Source: Vulcanimicrobiota bacterium (lineage in GTDB: Bacteria > Vulcanimicrobiota > Xenobia > Xenobiales > JADMJV01). Taken from it: a stretch of 64,000 nucleotides of DNA. The stretch covers positions 1 through 64,000 of the forward strand of contig JAHBVR010000008.1 in NCBI GenBank assembly GCA_019637395.1, given 5' to 3'. Positions 17,081 through 26,301 of this stretch are shown here, in pieces. The first letter of the stretch is position 1. Each line of letters starts with the position of its first letter. The translations under genes were made by a program, and so were the position numbers. The notes below the pieces were generated by a model. The model was given only the letters and a program-made list of their open reading frames with translations. It was not told the origin of the DNA and made no database searches.

Positions 17081-17872
17081 GTGAGAAAATGGCTGTTCTT
17101 GATTCCCGCGGCGGCCTGGGCCGCGGGTTTTGCGCCCGACCAGCGGCACCTGGCGCCGAGCCGGGCTCCCTTCACGGCTCTGGCCCGCACCCACGCCCAC
17201 GGCGGCGTCGGATGCGGCGTGTTGATAGGACCCGATCTGTTGCTCACCTGTGCCCACTGCGTCAGCAATCCGCGGCGCGAAGTTTATGATGACGTGGAAA
17301 TCGAGCTGGGCCTTGGTTTCGAGCCGGTGAGCAGACGGGCTCGAATGAAGAGAGCCATCCTCGAGCAAGGCGGCAGTGGGGAGATCGAGGCGGGGCAGGA
17401 TTGGGCTATCGTTCAGCTTGACCGTCCCCTGGGGGCTTACTACGGCTGGCTCAACTGCCGCTACATTGCTGATTCCGAATGGGCTGACCAGGAGATCGAG
17501 CTACTCGGTTACTGCGCCTGCCCCGATGAGGCCCGGCCGCAGTTTGGACGAATGGATCGGCCGTATCGCTGCACCGGTGCGGTCAGTGACGTCGGCTCGG
17601 AGATTGTCTTCCACAACTGTGCCATGTGGGGCGGGACCTCGGGCGCCCCGCTGCTGGCTAAGCTCGGCGACTCCTACAGTCTGGTGGGTTTGAATTTTGC
17701 CGGCGTGGACATCGAAGGCGAGACCCTCAAACACGGATTCCGCGAGACCTATAAGAAAGAGTGGGCGAACCTGGCCATTCCGGGCCGCAATTGGCGAACC
17801 GCGCTGAGTGCTCTGCCCCGGTCACCAGCCCCGGTCAGGCGCTTTATCCCTACGCCTACAGCGGTGGAATGA
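17081..17872 (+). CDS. secreted trypsin-like serine protease
   Basis: A chymotrypsin-fold protease of 263 residues with an N-terminal signal sequence (RKWLFLIPAAAWAAGFA). The catalytic triad is visible: His in LLTCAHC, Asp in QDWAIVQLDRP and Ser in GGTSGAPLL. It starts with GTG at 17081. The last ~20 residues are Pro/Arg-rich and unlike the rest. The overlapping frame there (VTSPGQALYPYAYSGG) reads more naturally and leads straight into the next gene, so one G missing near 17815 could have split a single ~400-residue protein. Targets unknown. Confidence 0.85.
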   Translation: MRKWLFLIPAAAWAAGFAPDQRHLAPSRAPFTALARTHAHGGVGCGVLIGPDLLLTCAHCVSNPRREVYDDVEIELGLGFEPVSRRARMKRAILEQGGSGEIEAGQDWAIVQLDRPLGAYYGWLNCRYIADSEWADQEIELLGYCACPDEARPQFGRMDRPYRCTGAVSDVGSEIVFHNCAMWGGTSGAPLLAKLGDSYSLVGLNFAGVDIEGETLKHGFRETYKKEWANLAIPGRNWRTALSALPRSPAPVRRFIPTPTAVE

Positions 17873-18306
17873 CGGGAGTGCCCGTTTCCGGCGTGGGTAG
17901 TAGCGGGGCGGGAGCGGGATTGAATACCGGCGGCGCCAGTTCGACCATCCGTGAGGAATCCGATTCTCGCTTGATTTTGGGCGGCGGGTATAAGATTTTC
18001 AAGCTCGTCTACGCGGGCTTTGAGCTGAGCGAGTTTATCAACCTCGGTTCCAAGTCTCTTAAAAGCGTCAGGGTGCACAATGCAACCTCTCGTGCCGTGC
18101 TGGTAAAGACCAGTTACCACAGTGTCTTTTCGGCGCCAGAGGCTCCTCTCATCGAAGTTCAAGCGCGAGTTCCGGCGGGTAGTCGCAAGGAGCTTCTGAC
18201 CAGGCAGGAAGGCTGCCTGGACCAAGAGCTTACCCTTCAAGTGTCGCCCGGGAAAGCTCTGACCCAAAGGTTGAACTCGCCGGAAACCCAGGTGGTGATT
18301 CGTTAG
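17869..18306 (+). CDS. hypothetical protein, or C-terminal domain of the upstream protease
   Basis: The ATG at 17869 overlaps the protease stop as ATGA, the usual sign of translational coupling, giving 145 residues. The first ~35 are Gly/Ser/Val-rich and linker-like. The rest forms probable beta strands (SLKSVRVHNATSRAVLV, then LTLQVSPGKA) and may be a small beta-sandwich. There is no signal peptide, so if it is a separate protein it would stay inside the cell, which is odd next to a secreted protease. The frame is open 108 bases upstream of the ATG, supporting the alternative that it is the protease's own C-terminal domain. Confidence 0.6.
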   Translation: MTGVPVSGVGSSGAGAGLNTGGASSTIREESDSRLILGGGYKIFKLVYAGFELSEFINLGSKSLKSVRVHNATSRAVLVKTSYHSVFSAPEAPLIEVQARVPAGSRKELLTRQEGCLDQELTLQVSPGKALTQRLNSPETQVVIR

Positions 18307-18313
18307 CGCCAAC

Positions 18314-18346
18314 AAAAAAACGCTCCTGACACCCGTCAGGAGCGTT
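18314..18346 (-). terminator. intrinsic terminator
   Basis: A perfect 12-base stem (AACGCTCCTGAC / GTCAGGAGCGTT) with a four-base loop. On the minus strand it is followed by seven T residues, so it terminates the minus-strand gene at 18367-18945. There is no T run on the plus side. Confidence 0.9.
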
Positions 18347-18366
18347 GCAGTGAGGCGGGGGGCGTC

Positions 18367-18945
18367 TTAGAATCCGGTGGAGGGGTTGTTATTCCACTGG
18401 ACCGGACCGAAGTCTCGGACTTCCTTACCCTTGGCGCTGCTGTCGATACGCTCGGTTTTGGAGATGTCCCCGTTAGCGCGCGCCCAGATGGTGTATCTGC
18501 CGGAGCCGGTCTTGAACTCAAAACGAGTCTTTTCGCCTTCGGCCGTAACCGTGGGCTTATTGCCTGCCCCCACCTGGTCGAGGATCAAGGTGAAGACCGG
18601 TTTGATCAAAGCCGAATCTTTCACGTCCGCGTGATCCAGATTACGAGGGATAATGCCGCCACCGGTCTTGACGCGAACCTGCTTCCAGGAGGCGTCGTAT
18701 ACGACAACGGCGCCAACTTTGGCCTGGTCATCGGATTCTTTCAGTTCGGAGCGGATGTGGTCGGGCACCACCGTACGGTAGTCGATCTTCTGCTTGCCCT
18801 TCGGGCCGTCATACTTGTACTCCACGGAGTAGCTCTTGCCATCGGCAATCTTTTTTTTCACGGCATCCCAGGTCACCTCTGCGAAGGCGTGCACGCTGGT
18901 GGCCACCAGGGCGGTGGCGATGAACATCCGGTTCAAAGTCTTCAA
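18367..18945 (-). CDS. secreted hypothetical protein, LolA-like beta fold possible
   Basis: I chose a TTG start at 18945 because AGGAGA lies nine bases upstream and the product then begins with a clean signal peptide (MKTLNRMFIATALVATSVHA, cleavage after AFA). The mature part (~170 residues) is mostly beta strand with many Lys and Asp residues, for example SYSVEYKYDGPKGK. The pattern of residue reporting (WDAVKKKIADGK, then strands) recalls LolA/DUF1571-like outer-membrane lipoprotein carriers, but this is weak. A strong terminator follows it. Confidence 0.7.
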   Translation of the reverse strand: MKTLNRMFIATALVATSVHAFAEVTWDAVKKKIADGKSYSVEYKYDGPKGKQKIDYRTVVPDHIRSELKESDDQAKVGAVVVYDASWKQVRVKTGGGIIPRNLDHADVKDSALIKPVFTLILDQVGAGNKPTVTAEGEKTRFEFKTGSGRYTIWARANGDISKTERIDSSAKGKEVRDFGPVQWNNNPSTGF

Positions 18946-19039
18946 GGAACTGGTTCTCCTTTGGCGGCCCGAGTCGGGCCGTTTTTCGTAGGCGCCGGAG
19001 GTTCTCGATGAACCGGCCCGGTTCCTACATGCAAACAGT

Positions 19040-20059
19040 CTACTCGCGTACCGGGTCGGCGGGCGGACACTCTCTGACATCTTCGAGTTCATCGAGATAG
19101 TCGGCCATCAGGGTACGCAAAGCGGGCGGGACCAGGGGGACGAAGTTCGGCAGCGCTTGAATCTGCTCAAAACACATGCGCAGAACGGGTTGAGGATAGT
19201 TGTGGTACATATGGTAGTTCAGGATGTTGCTGGCGGTAAAACCCAGTCGGTGTTCAAAAGATAGTTCTCGGTCGAAGCGCACGGGCTTATTTACATAGGG
19301 GTCGACGTCCGCACTCTGAAGATAAACACCCGTGGCGATCCGGGGGCACTTGGCCCACTTGGAACTGTGTCCACCCCAGTGTTGGATATACTGATTCCAC
19401 GCCATGATCGAGCCGGCCCGAGCGGGCAAGGCCCGAATATCCTGGGGGTTGCGAAAGCCGGTCTTTTCCAACTGGTTGGGGATAAAGGGATCGCGATTTT
19501 GAGGTATCAGGTACATGCAGCCGTTCAGGGGATCGGTGTCGGTGAACGGTAGCCAGGCCGTGACCAGCATGGGGCGCCCGTCACCGCGCGTCGTGTTGGC
19601 TTTGAATTGATAGTCCCGGTGCGGCCCCCAGCCGGACGGAGCCGTTTCGGGAGAGATGCACCAGCACCAGAAATCCCCCAGGGCCAGGTAGTCTTTTCCC
19701 AGCACCGGCTCCATCACCGCCGAAAGGTTACGCAGCACCTGCCAGTATTCATCGTACAGGCTCAGGTAAATCGGGTGCAGGCCTACTTCGATGATGCGCG
19801 TCACTCCCAGGGCCAAAGCCTGGCAGATCTCGGTGGAAATGGCTGGAGGAATGTGCAGGTATCCCTCCACGCAAATCTGTTCCAGAGCCTGCTCCAAATC
19901 AGGTTCTCCGACCGGGTAAGATTGGATGGGCCGCGTAAAGGGATGGTGGGTAATGTTTAGATGGGGATTGACGCCCCGCCAGAAATCCAGTGAGCCCACC
20001 CGGACCAGGCCGGCCACCCAGTCAGGCTTGCGTGTGAAATAGGCCGCTTCTGCGAACAT
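19040..20059 (-). CDS. phytanoyl-CoA dioxygenase (PhyH) family protein
   Basis: PhyH-family enzymes are Fe(II)/2-oxoglutarate oxygenases that hydroxylate lipids or small molecules. This 339-residue protein has the facial triad: His and Asp in GPHRDYQ and a distal His in IQHWGGHS, with a plausible 2-oxoglutarate Arg further on (CPRIATGVYL). The double-stranded beta-helix core spans ~70-260. The extra C-terminal ~80 residues are helical. The substrate cannot be inferred. It is on the same strand as the TatD gene, 57 bases downstream of it, and may be cotranscribed. Confidence 0.85.
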   Translation of the reverse strand: MFAEAAYFTRKPDWVAGLVRVGSLDFWRGVNPHLNITHHPFTRPIQSYPVGEPDLEQALEQICVEGYLHIPPAISTEICQALALGVTRIIEVGLHPIYLSLYDEYWQVLRNLSAVMEPVLGKDYLALGDFWCWCISPETAPSGWGPHRDYQFKANTTRGDGRPMLVTAWLPFTDTDPLNGCMYLIPQNRDPFIPNQLEKTGFRNPQDIRALPARAGSIMAWNQYIQHWGGHSSKWAKCPRIATGVYLQSADVDPYVNKPVRFDRELSFEHRLGFTASNILNYHMYHNYPQPVLRMCFEQIQALPNFVPLVPPALRTLMADYLDELEDVRECPPADPVRE

Positions 20060-20116
20060 TTTAGGAATCTTCTCATCAAGCTACCAGGGCACCTTGGTAT
20101 TGGAATACCGGAACCG

Positions 20117-20929
20117 CTATAGGCGGAACAGACTAAACGCGTTCTCGGCAGTCTGACGGACCACTTCGGGCGCTGAGATTTTCCGCAGTGTGGCGATGCG
20201 CTCGACGACCAGGGGCAGCAGGCAAGACTCATTGCGAAATCCCCGGAAAGGAACCGGACTCAGATAGGGGCCGTCGGTTTCCAGCAGCCAGCGATCACCC
20301 GGAACTTTCTCGGCAACTTCGTGGACTTCTGCCGCCTTGGGTAGCGTGACCAGGCCGCCCACGCCTATGTAGAATCCCAGGTCCAGAAACTTGAGAGCCC
20401 ACTCCCATCCGCCGGTGAAGCAATGAACTACGCCCGAGACCTTGCCGGCCCAGGGCTGGAGCATTTCGTAGAGCGGTTCTTCGGCCAGCCGGCAGTGGAG
20501 TATCAGCGGTAGGCCGGTTTCCGCGGCCAGCTCGATTTGGGCCTGCAGGCTTTGTTTCTGTGTCTGCAGCGGGCAAAAATCATAGTGCAGTTCCAGCCCG
20601 GTCTCGCCGATAGCCGCCCACTTACTCTGTTGCAGGAAATCGCGCCACACCCGGGGACTGCGTTGTGGATCAAATTCGGCCGCCTGGTGCGGATGAATTC
20701 CCAGCCCCCCCGACAGTTGCGGATGCTGTTGGGTTAACTGTAAAATTCGGCGGCTTGAACTCTCGTCGGTGCTCGGCAAAAGCATGCGGGACACTCCCGC
20801 CCGGGCGGCTCGGCTCAGGCACTGGTCAAGGTCAGATGCAAAGGCCTGGCTATCCAGATGGATATGGCTGTCGATGATGCCGGGATAACTGGAGAGCTGG
20901 GCCAGCTTTTCAGGGGTGAGGTGTTTCAT
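20117..20929 (-). CDS. TatD-family metal-dependent hydrolase (DNase)
   Basis: TatD proteins are TIM-barrel metal-dependent 3'-5' exonucleases linked to DNA repair. The 270-residue product carries the full ligand set: DSHIHLD near the N-terminus, GETGLE, LHC, VHCF and LETDGPYL. Length is normal for the family. It begins at the ATG at 20929, just after the acyltransferase debris, and probably heads a short minus-strand unit with the PhyH gene. Confidence 0.95.
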   Translation of the reverse strand: MKHLTPEKLAQLSSYPGIIDSHIHLDSQAFASDLDQCLSRAARAGVSRMLLPSTDESSSRRILQLTQQHPQLSGGLGIHPHQAAEFDPQRSPRVWRDFLQQSKWAAIGETGLELHYDFCPLQTQKQSLQAQIELAAETGLPLILHCRLAEEPLYEMLQPWAGKVSGVVHCFTGGWEWALKFLDLGFYIGVGGLVTLPKAAEVHEVAEKVPGDRWLLETDGPYLSPVPFRGFRNESCLLPLVVERIATLRKISAPEVVRQTAENAFSLFRL

Positions 20930-20937
20930 AAAAGATG

Positions 20938-21640
20938 CTAGGTAGGAAGAGGTTCTTCATCCACTCTCGTTTCTCCGCTGTCTCGGGAAGAGCTCCTCAG
21001 CCCCCGCCACCAGGCCTCCTGGAGTTGCTGCAGGTATTCCTGAACTTGCCTTTTGACGCCGTTGGCGTGCAGCGGCAGCGGGGCCACAGGGGGAAGAAGG
21101 TAGTGGTACATAGGCGGCTTCGGCGTGGTCGGAAAGTTCCTAGAGGCAGGCAGCGGCGGCTCTCCCTCGATGACGACTGGAATAAGGGCGAGGTTGGCCA
21201 TCAGGGCTGCAGTCACAGCCGCCAGCCCGGCCGATTGATTGTCAGTCAGCCTTGCCCTGTTTTAGAGGAAATGCATCCATCCCATAAAGGTATTGCGCCA
21301 AGCCAGGGGTTTTGTAGAGATTGAGAGGCGCACTTGATCCAGGGATCGAGTAGACTAACGTGGTTAGGCGCCAGAATGACCGGACCTCGGTGGGGTAGAT
21401 GGTCCAGTCCCTTGACCTCGATACCGCCAAGTATGGCGAAAATGGCCGTTCTTGACCGTTAGCAGCGGCTCCCAGTTCTTCCATGGCCGCGTCCATGCGG
21501 TAAAGTTACTGCTGCTCCTGGTTGCGCAACTCCCATCGTGCGCCTTCGCTCCAATGTAAAAGGGGGAAGAGCCCGGGCCGAGCAGCAGGGGCAAGAGAAA
21601 GGCGGCCGCGAAGCGAATCCTATGCTGACAAACTGTCACC
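20938..21640 (-). pseudogene. decayed copy of the acyltransferase operon at 40690-41852
   Basis: Minus-strand fragments match the intact plus-strand pair at 40.7-41.9 kb. They run in order: a hydrophobic leader (RIRFAAAFLL), WSEGARWELRNQEQ then a stop, LYRMDAAMEELGAAANGQE, GLDHLPHRGPVILAPNHVSL, PGLAQYLYGMDAFPLKQG and IPVVIEG with a C-terminal coil. The pieces lie in several frames, contain stops, and the region corresponding to ~41490-41640 (including FPEGG) is largely deleted. So both the small exported protein and the 1-acylglycerol-phosphate-type acyltransferase are dead here. The segment is inverted relative to the intact copy. Confidence 0.8.
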
Positions 21641-22215
21641 ACTGGGAAGTTGGAAAAGAGCTTCCGCCCGTTACCCAGTTGAGGGAGCGTCTTGCAAAAC
21701 TTGGGCATACAGAGGCCATACTGGTTCTCTCGAAAACGTCCTTTCCGAACTCTTGGTCTGAAGGATGCTTTTGTTCTCTAGTGAGCGGGCCATCACGTTT
21801 TCTGCGCGTTTATTTTGGCAGTCCGACGGCTCCGCGGCCCCTTCAATTGGCCAGAGAGCGAAGCGCTGCTTGGTTGCGAGAGTTCCAGGAACTTAGGCGA
21901 CTTTCGCGGGCGGGAGAAGCTTGGCGTGGGCGAGCCGAACGGTTACGGTTGGCTATCCTGCATCAGTTGGATTGGGAGGAAGCGGAAATGTTTCCGATCC
22001 TAGCTGGCTTTTTGCATACTGACCGTCCCACTCGCGAGATGCTCTATGAGCATCAGGGGATCCGTAAATTTCTGCCGCAGTTGGAAGACTCTCTGGCTGA
22101 TACTGCCGACAATCGGGCGTGGGAGCGGTTCTCGCTAGACCTTATCCACTTATTGGAGCACCACATTGAACACGAAGAAGATGGACTTTACCTTGTTTTC
22201 GAAAGGCTCTTCTAA
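21622..22215 (+). CDS. fusion of a short conserved domain to a hemerythrin-like (HHE) domain
   Basis: 197 residues from the ATG at 21622. Residues 1-70 (starting MLTNCHHWEVGKELPP) are 50% or more identical to the minus-strand ORF at 40498-40707. Residues ~75-197 fit the hemerythrin HHE cation-binding domain: LHQLDWEEAEMFPIL, EHQGIRKFL and HHIEHEEDGLYLVF. The His expected in the first helix is absent (ERSAAWLREF). HHE proteins bind a di-iron centre and sense or carry oxygen or NO. The start overlaps the decayed minus-strand leader gene head-to-head, as in the other copy. Confidence 0.7.
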   Translation: MLTNCHHWEVGKELPPVTQLRERLAKLGHTEAILVLSKTSFPNSWSEGCFCSLVSGPSRFLRVYFGSPTAPRPLQLARERSAAWLREFQELRRLSRAGEAWRGRAERLRLAILHQLDWEEAEMFPILAGFLHTDRPTREMLYEHQGIRKFLPQLEDSLADTADNRAWERFSLDLIHLLEHHIEHEEDGLYLVFERLF

Positions 22216-22277
22216 GAAGGAAAGGATGTCTACTAGGTGCAATACGCCAAGCAGATTGGTCTTAGGAGGGCTTAGTA

Positions 22278-25200
22278 TTGGCGGTTGCAGGTCCAGCTAT
22301 GCCCAGTTCCGAGCTTGCACCCAGGCTGAACCTCAAGGCTCCTTCACATCTTCTCCACATCCTTGAGGATTTCGACGAGGGAGTCCGCCTGGATGCTCCC
22401 AATACCGCGCTCAGGGCTATGCGGCAGGCATTTGCTCTGCTCTTGAATTTGTCAGCTGATATTCTCGGGGCTGCGTGCGTGCAATTAGGGGCCTCTGCGG
22501 ATCTTTACACGTTAGAGAAAGGCCAGTCCGTAAAGCTCACAGACTCGGAAAATCGAGTGAAAGAGGCTCTGTATTTCCTCTCTCAAAACGACTCAGGAGA
22601 GCTGGGTAAAGAATGCGCAGGAATTTTCTTCGACGCTTCTGGCACTCCACGCCAGTTTTATTTGCTTACTCAGGGCGGCCGGGTAGAAGGCATAATGGGA
22701 GGGCTCTATCGCATTTCGGACTTCTGTAAGGAGCCGACGCGTGCCCCGGGAAGAAGTGAGAGTTTTAAGCTTCGTAACGCCTACCTGCCTCACCTCGAGG
22801 CCTGGATTCAAGCGATCAACGGATTCTTTGAAAAATGTGATCTTTTGTGGGAGCGAACCGACCTCGAGAAACAGCAACGCCTTCTCTACCGAATTTATGA
22901 AACCGAGCTCGAGGTGGGCCAACGAATCGAGTTACATGATTGCAAGGCCTGCATCCCGAGTCGGGTTCTTAATACCCCCATGAAATGGGTCAAGGGGGAA
23001 GGTTTCCTGGGGATCCCACAGGAGGTTCCCGAGCACGTGCTTCATCTGGTCGATCGTTATGCTGCGGCACTGGAAGGCGAGGATATCATCGACTCCACGC
23101 GTTTGCTTCGTGACACCCTTGAGTTTTTGCTAAGGTATTTTGCTGGTGTTGGCAAAATGCTTTGTAAAGAACTTGCCTGTTTGAGTGATAATGCGGAACG
23201 GTTCGCGCGCAATAGTGAGGAGGTGGATAACTGCGAGCGATTGCTGCAAGATTGCGTGGAATCTCTCAAGTCGCATCAGGATGACATCGCCGCCAAAGAT
23301 TTCGTCGGCGTATTTTATCGTCGAGATGCGCACTTGGAACTTCAGCCCCGCTCTCATACGAATATTCTTCTTTTAGAGGGGGTCCTCTCATCGTGGTTCA
23401 AGCAGGAACGCGGACAGACTCCTAGCGCCGAGCGCTACGCCAAAGACTATGAGCGTTTTTTCCCGCTTTTTCGTGATTGGGTCCGGTCGATGGGCCCATA
23501 CTTCAGTCACGCAGAGCACTTTGCCGAGGCCCCCTCCAGTCAGGGCTTTCTGCCATTGACGGTACGTTGTGGTGAGCATCTTCTAGAGTTAGTGGAGCCA
23601 GACTATTTACTACGCATCCGTCAATGCCCGGTTTGCCTGCCAAACCCGATCTGGGTCCAGCAAGCGGCTGCGGAGGCTTCGGTAAAGGCCAAACCGGCAG
23701 CCCCTTCTCTTTCGGCTGAACAGCTTTTGCGTCGGGCTAATACCAAGATGGTTGAACCTGAGAAAGCCCCGGAATTGCTTGAGGCCCCCATCGCGGAGTT
23801 GGGAATACCCAAAACCTATCCTGGCGAATTTCGACCAATCGATATCCCTAGCGACTCTCCTAAATTTTTGGGGCGCGTGCTTCGTCGCCTGGATGTGCGC
23901 CTGCGCCGTGGCGAGCTTTCGCATTCGCGAGATGCATTGCGTGATGCTCTGGACTATCTGTTGCGCTATTGGGCTGGAGCCAGCTTCGTGTGTGCGCGGG
24001 ATTCTGCCAGGCTGAGTATCGACGAAGAGGAAAGGGCTGCCCGAGGAATGGGCATTCAGGAGTGTGAGAAGCTCCTTTATTTCTGCCTCCAGAAGCTCTC
24101 CGAAAGTCCTAATGAACTTGGCGAGGAAATCGTGCAGGTTTTTTACGAACGAGATCTTTTCACTGATCAGCTAAAGCCTGTCGGCAGTCATACCCGCATA
24201 TTGATCACCGACGCAGACTCAGATACTCAAATGCAGTTGTTGGCCGAATTTTGCGAAATGACTGATCCGTGCGACCTGCACCGCTCACGCCGGGATTTAA
24301 AGACCTTTTTGCCGGTCTTGCGAGATTGGCTCACGCGCAGCCAGGCTTTCTTTGAGCAATGTCAGCACCATGAGGAAGATGCCGACGCGAAGGGGCGCAT
24401 GGAGCTTGTTATTCAATGGGACAAGACTTACCTCGAGTTGGTGGCCCCAGATTTCGCCTTTTATGTTCTGCCCGGAAGCGATCTCGTGCCTGACCTGGAA
24501 GTGCCGGAATGGAATGAGCCTGAAGCGGCCAAAGAGGAAGCGACTGTATCCAAGCCCAAGGTGATTACCACCGAGGAACTAGCACTGTCCGAACCATTCC
24601 TCATTCACAAGGTGCAATATGTGGGCATTCAGCCAAACAGTCAGGGAGTGGCCTGTAAGTCAGGAATTATCAGTATCCAGAACGCGGGAGGCGGGTCGTT
24701 GACCGGACGAGCCTATTCGAACCATCCTTGTATTGAGGTGAATCCGAACCGATTCAGAGAGAAAAGTCAATTACAGTATTGGCTGAATGAAACTGCAATC
24801 CCCAAGGACTTTGTGCCTGTCCTTTGGCTTAGGTCGGGGGGGGACGAGCGGCAAATTACGCTCGCTGAGTTGCGTCCTTTGAGTAAGTTCAATACGATGC
24901 CCAAAGCACAGGCCCTGGTGATTACCTACGGTCCCGCAATAATCGGATTCTTGATAACCGACCTTGTGATTATTTTGAAGGCAAAGTCTATCCGAGATGT
25001 GGTCGGAGGAGCTTTAGCTCTAGGGGAGCTGCCGGCTGAAATCGTTTCCCTGGCTCAAACGCATGGAGCTTATATTGGCGGCTTGTTTCTCCTATATGCA
25101 GCAATCTCCCCTGTTGTGACAATGATCGTTTATCGCAAGTTCTCGCATAGTCTGCAAGACCTCCTCACCAAGCATTTTCATCGAGCTCTGGTTTCGCCAG

Positions 25201-25454
25201 CGATCTTTGTGGTAATTATGGCAGCCTTGAACTCTCTGGTCTTTCCTGTTTTGCGGATCGAGAAAATCACTAGTGCCAACCTCTTTCATCTGACTCCATG
25301 GGCGCTGGCGTTTGTTGTTGGTTCCGCGATTTACTGCAATCTGGAATACGAAAGGAAGTTCGCGGAATGGATTCAAGAGCCAGCCTTGCGTAAGATCGTG
25401 CCGTTGAGTCTGATCGCTCTATTCTTTATTCTGTGGACGTTGGCGCTCTCTTAG
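22278..25454 (+). CDS. large triple-repeat membrane protein, unknown
   Basis: The TTG start at 22278 is supported by AGGAGGG seven bases upstream. The 1058-residue protein contains three diverged ~190-residue helical repeats. Their cores are ALRAMRQAFALLLNLSADIL, LLRDTLEFLLRYFAGVGKML and ALRDALDYLLRYWAGASFVC, and their ends are AWIQAINGFFEKC, DWVRSMGPYFSHA and DWLTRSQAFFEQC. A beta-rich segment follows (~760-870), then four or five membrane helices in the last ~200 residues. It lacks a signal peptide, so the repeats should lie in the cytoplasm. Codon use looks less GC-biased than the flanking genes. I do not recognise the family. Confidence 0.75.
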   Translation: MAVAGPAMPSSELAPRLNLKAPSHLLHILEDFDEGVRLDAPNTALRAMRQAFALLLNLSADILGAACVQLGASADLYTLEKGQSVKLTDSENRVKEALYFLSQNDSGELGKECAGIFFDASGTPRQFYLLTQGGRVEGIMGGLYRISDFCKEPTRAPGRSESFKLRNAYLPHLEAWIQAINGFFEKCDLLWERTDLEKQQRLLYRIYETELEVGQRIELHDCKACIPSRVLNTPMKWVKGEGFLGIPQEVPEHVLHLVDRYAAALEGEDIIDSTRLLRDTLEFLLRYFAGVGKMLCKELACLSDNAERFARNSEEVDNCERLLQDCVESLKSHQDDIAAKDFVGVFYRRDAHLELQPRSHTNILLLEGVLSSWFKQERGQTPSAERYAKDYERFFPLFRDWVRSMGPYFSHAEHFAEAPSSQGFLPLTVRCGEHLLELVEPDYLLRIRQCPVCLPNPIWVQQAAAEASVKAKPAAPSLSAEQLLRRANTKMVEPEKAPELLEAPIAELGIPKTYPGEFRPIDIPSDSPKFLGRVLRRLDVRLRRGELSHSRDALRDALDYLLRYWAGASFVCARDSARLSIDEEERAARGMGIQECEKLLYFCLQKLSESPNELGEEIVQVFYERDLFTDQLKPVGSHTRILITDADSDTQMQLLAEFCEMTDPCDLHRSRRDLKTFLPVLRDWLTRSQAFFEQCQHHEEDADAKGRMELVIQWDKTYLELVAPDFAFYVLPGSDLVPDLEVPEWNEPEAAKEEATVSKPKVITTEELALSEPFLIHKVQYVGIQPNSQGVACKSGIISIQNAGGGSLTGRAYSNHPCIEVNPNRFREKSQLQYWLNETAIPKDFVPVLWLRSGGDERQITLAELRPLSKFNTMPKAQALVITYGPAIIGFLITDLVIILKAKSIRDVVGGALALGELPAEIVSLAQTHGAYIGGLFLLYAAISPVVTMIVYRKFSHSLQDLLTKHFHRALVSPAIFVVIMAALNSLVFPVLRIEKITSANLFHLTPWALAFVVGSAIYCNLEYERKFAEWIQEPALRKIVPLSLIALFFILWTLALS

Positions 25455-25464
25455 ATATCAAGCC

Positions 25465-26301
25465 CTAGTAGATGTCGAAATCAAGGGCGCAGAAAGCAAC
25501 CTTTGCGGGGTCTAGTATCCGTTGCTGAGCAGTTAAGTCCAAAAAGACGAGATTTAATGGTGCTGGGCGGAGCCGTAAAGGAATTTCCCAGTAGAAAGTA
25601 CCTCTCCAATTGAGGGTCGGGTCCAGTCCGATCCATAAATAGATTGGTAGGCGCTCAAGCCAGTTCGCAAGTGAACAGAACCGAGCATCCTCCCTCGGAG
25701 TATAGCTCAGCAAGGCGCGTAGACCGGCCATCCCTGTGTTGCCTAAGATCCAGCGCTGCCAAGAGGAGTATCGGCGGCCCGGCCAGCTTAATCTCCACTT
25801 TAGTTGCTCAGTAGGCCATATCCGTTGGTATTCCAGATTTACAGGTTGAAAGTGCGGTTTGCCTAGCACAATTCGCGCAGAAAGACTGCCAACAAACTGG
25901 CACTTTAGGCTCCTGACAAATCCTGGCGTGCTGTTGGAGTTGGGAACCGCAAGCATATGGGTGCACCCTTGAGTCCGTGCGCTTTCGAAACACTTGTGTA
26001 GGAGCTTTTTGAATATTCCCTTTCCCTGGAATTCCGGTCGAGTGGCAACATTGTGCAACAGAATTCCCGGTTCGAACTGTGAGCCCAGGGAGGAATAGAG
26101 TCTGTGGGCTGCAACATGGGCTACCAATTGGTTATCGCAGTAAGCGTTGTAGCCAATTGCTGGACCTGCCGGATTGCATGTGTACATCCAGTGCATGTAG
26201 TCGGGGGTAAACTGCTTGCTGCGAGGAAACACCTCTTGCAGCAGCTGACGAGCTTCTTCCAGTCCCGCCAAGCATACTGCTAGCGGGCGATATTCAATCA
26301 C
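25465..26301 (-). CDS. GNAT-family N-acetyltransferase
   Basis: An acetyl-CoA-dependent acyl transferase. The GNAT core (~1-140) has strand-helix pattern, VATRPEFQGKGIFKKLL as the acetyl-CoA pyrophosphate loop (motif A) and THMLAVPNSNS after it. The C-terminal ~130 residues are extra. Its ATG overlaps the stop of the upstream deacetylase as a four-base overlap (26298-26301), so the pair is coupled. This points to modification of the same glycan or cell-surface amino sugar. Confidence 0.85.
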   Translation of the reverse strand: MIEYRPLAVCLAGLEEARQLLQEVFPRSKQFTPDYMHWMYTCNPAGPAIGYNAYCDNQLVAHVAAHRLYSSLGSQFEPGILLHNVATRPEFQGKGIFKKLLHKCFESARTQGCTHMLAVPNSNSTPGFVRSLKCQFVGSLSARIVLGKPHFQPVNLEYQRIWPTEQLKWRLSWPGRRYSSWQRWILGNTGMAGLRALLSYTPREDARFCSLANWLERLPIYLWIGLDPTLNWRGTFYWEIPLRLRPAPLNLVFLDLTAQQRILDPAKVAFCALDFDIY

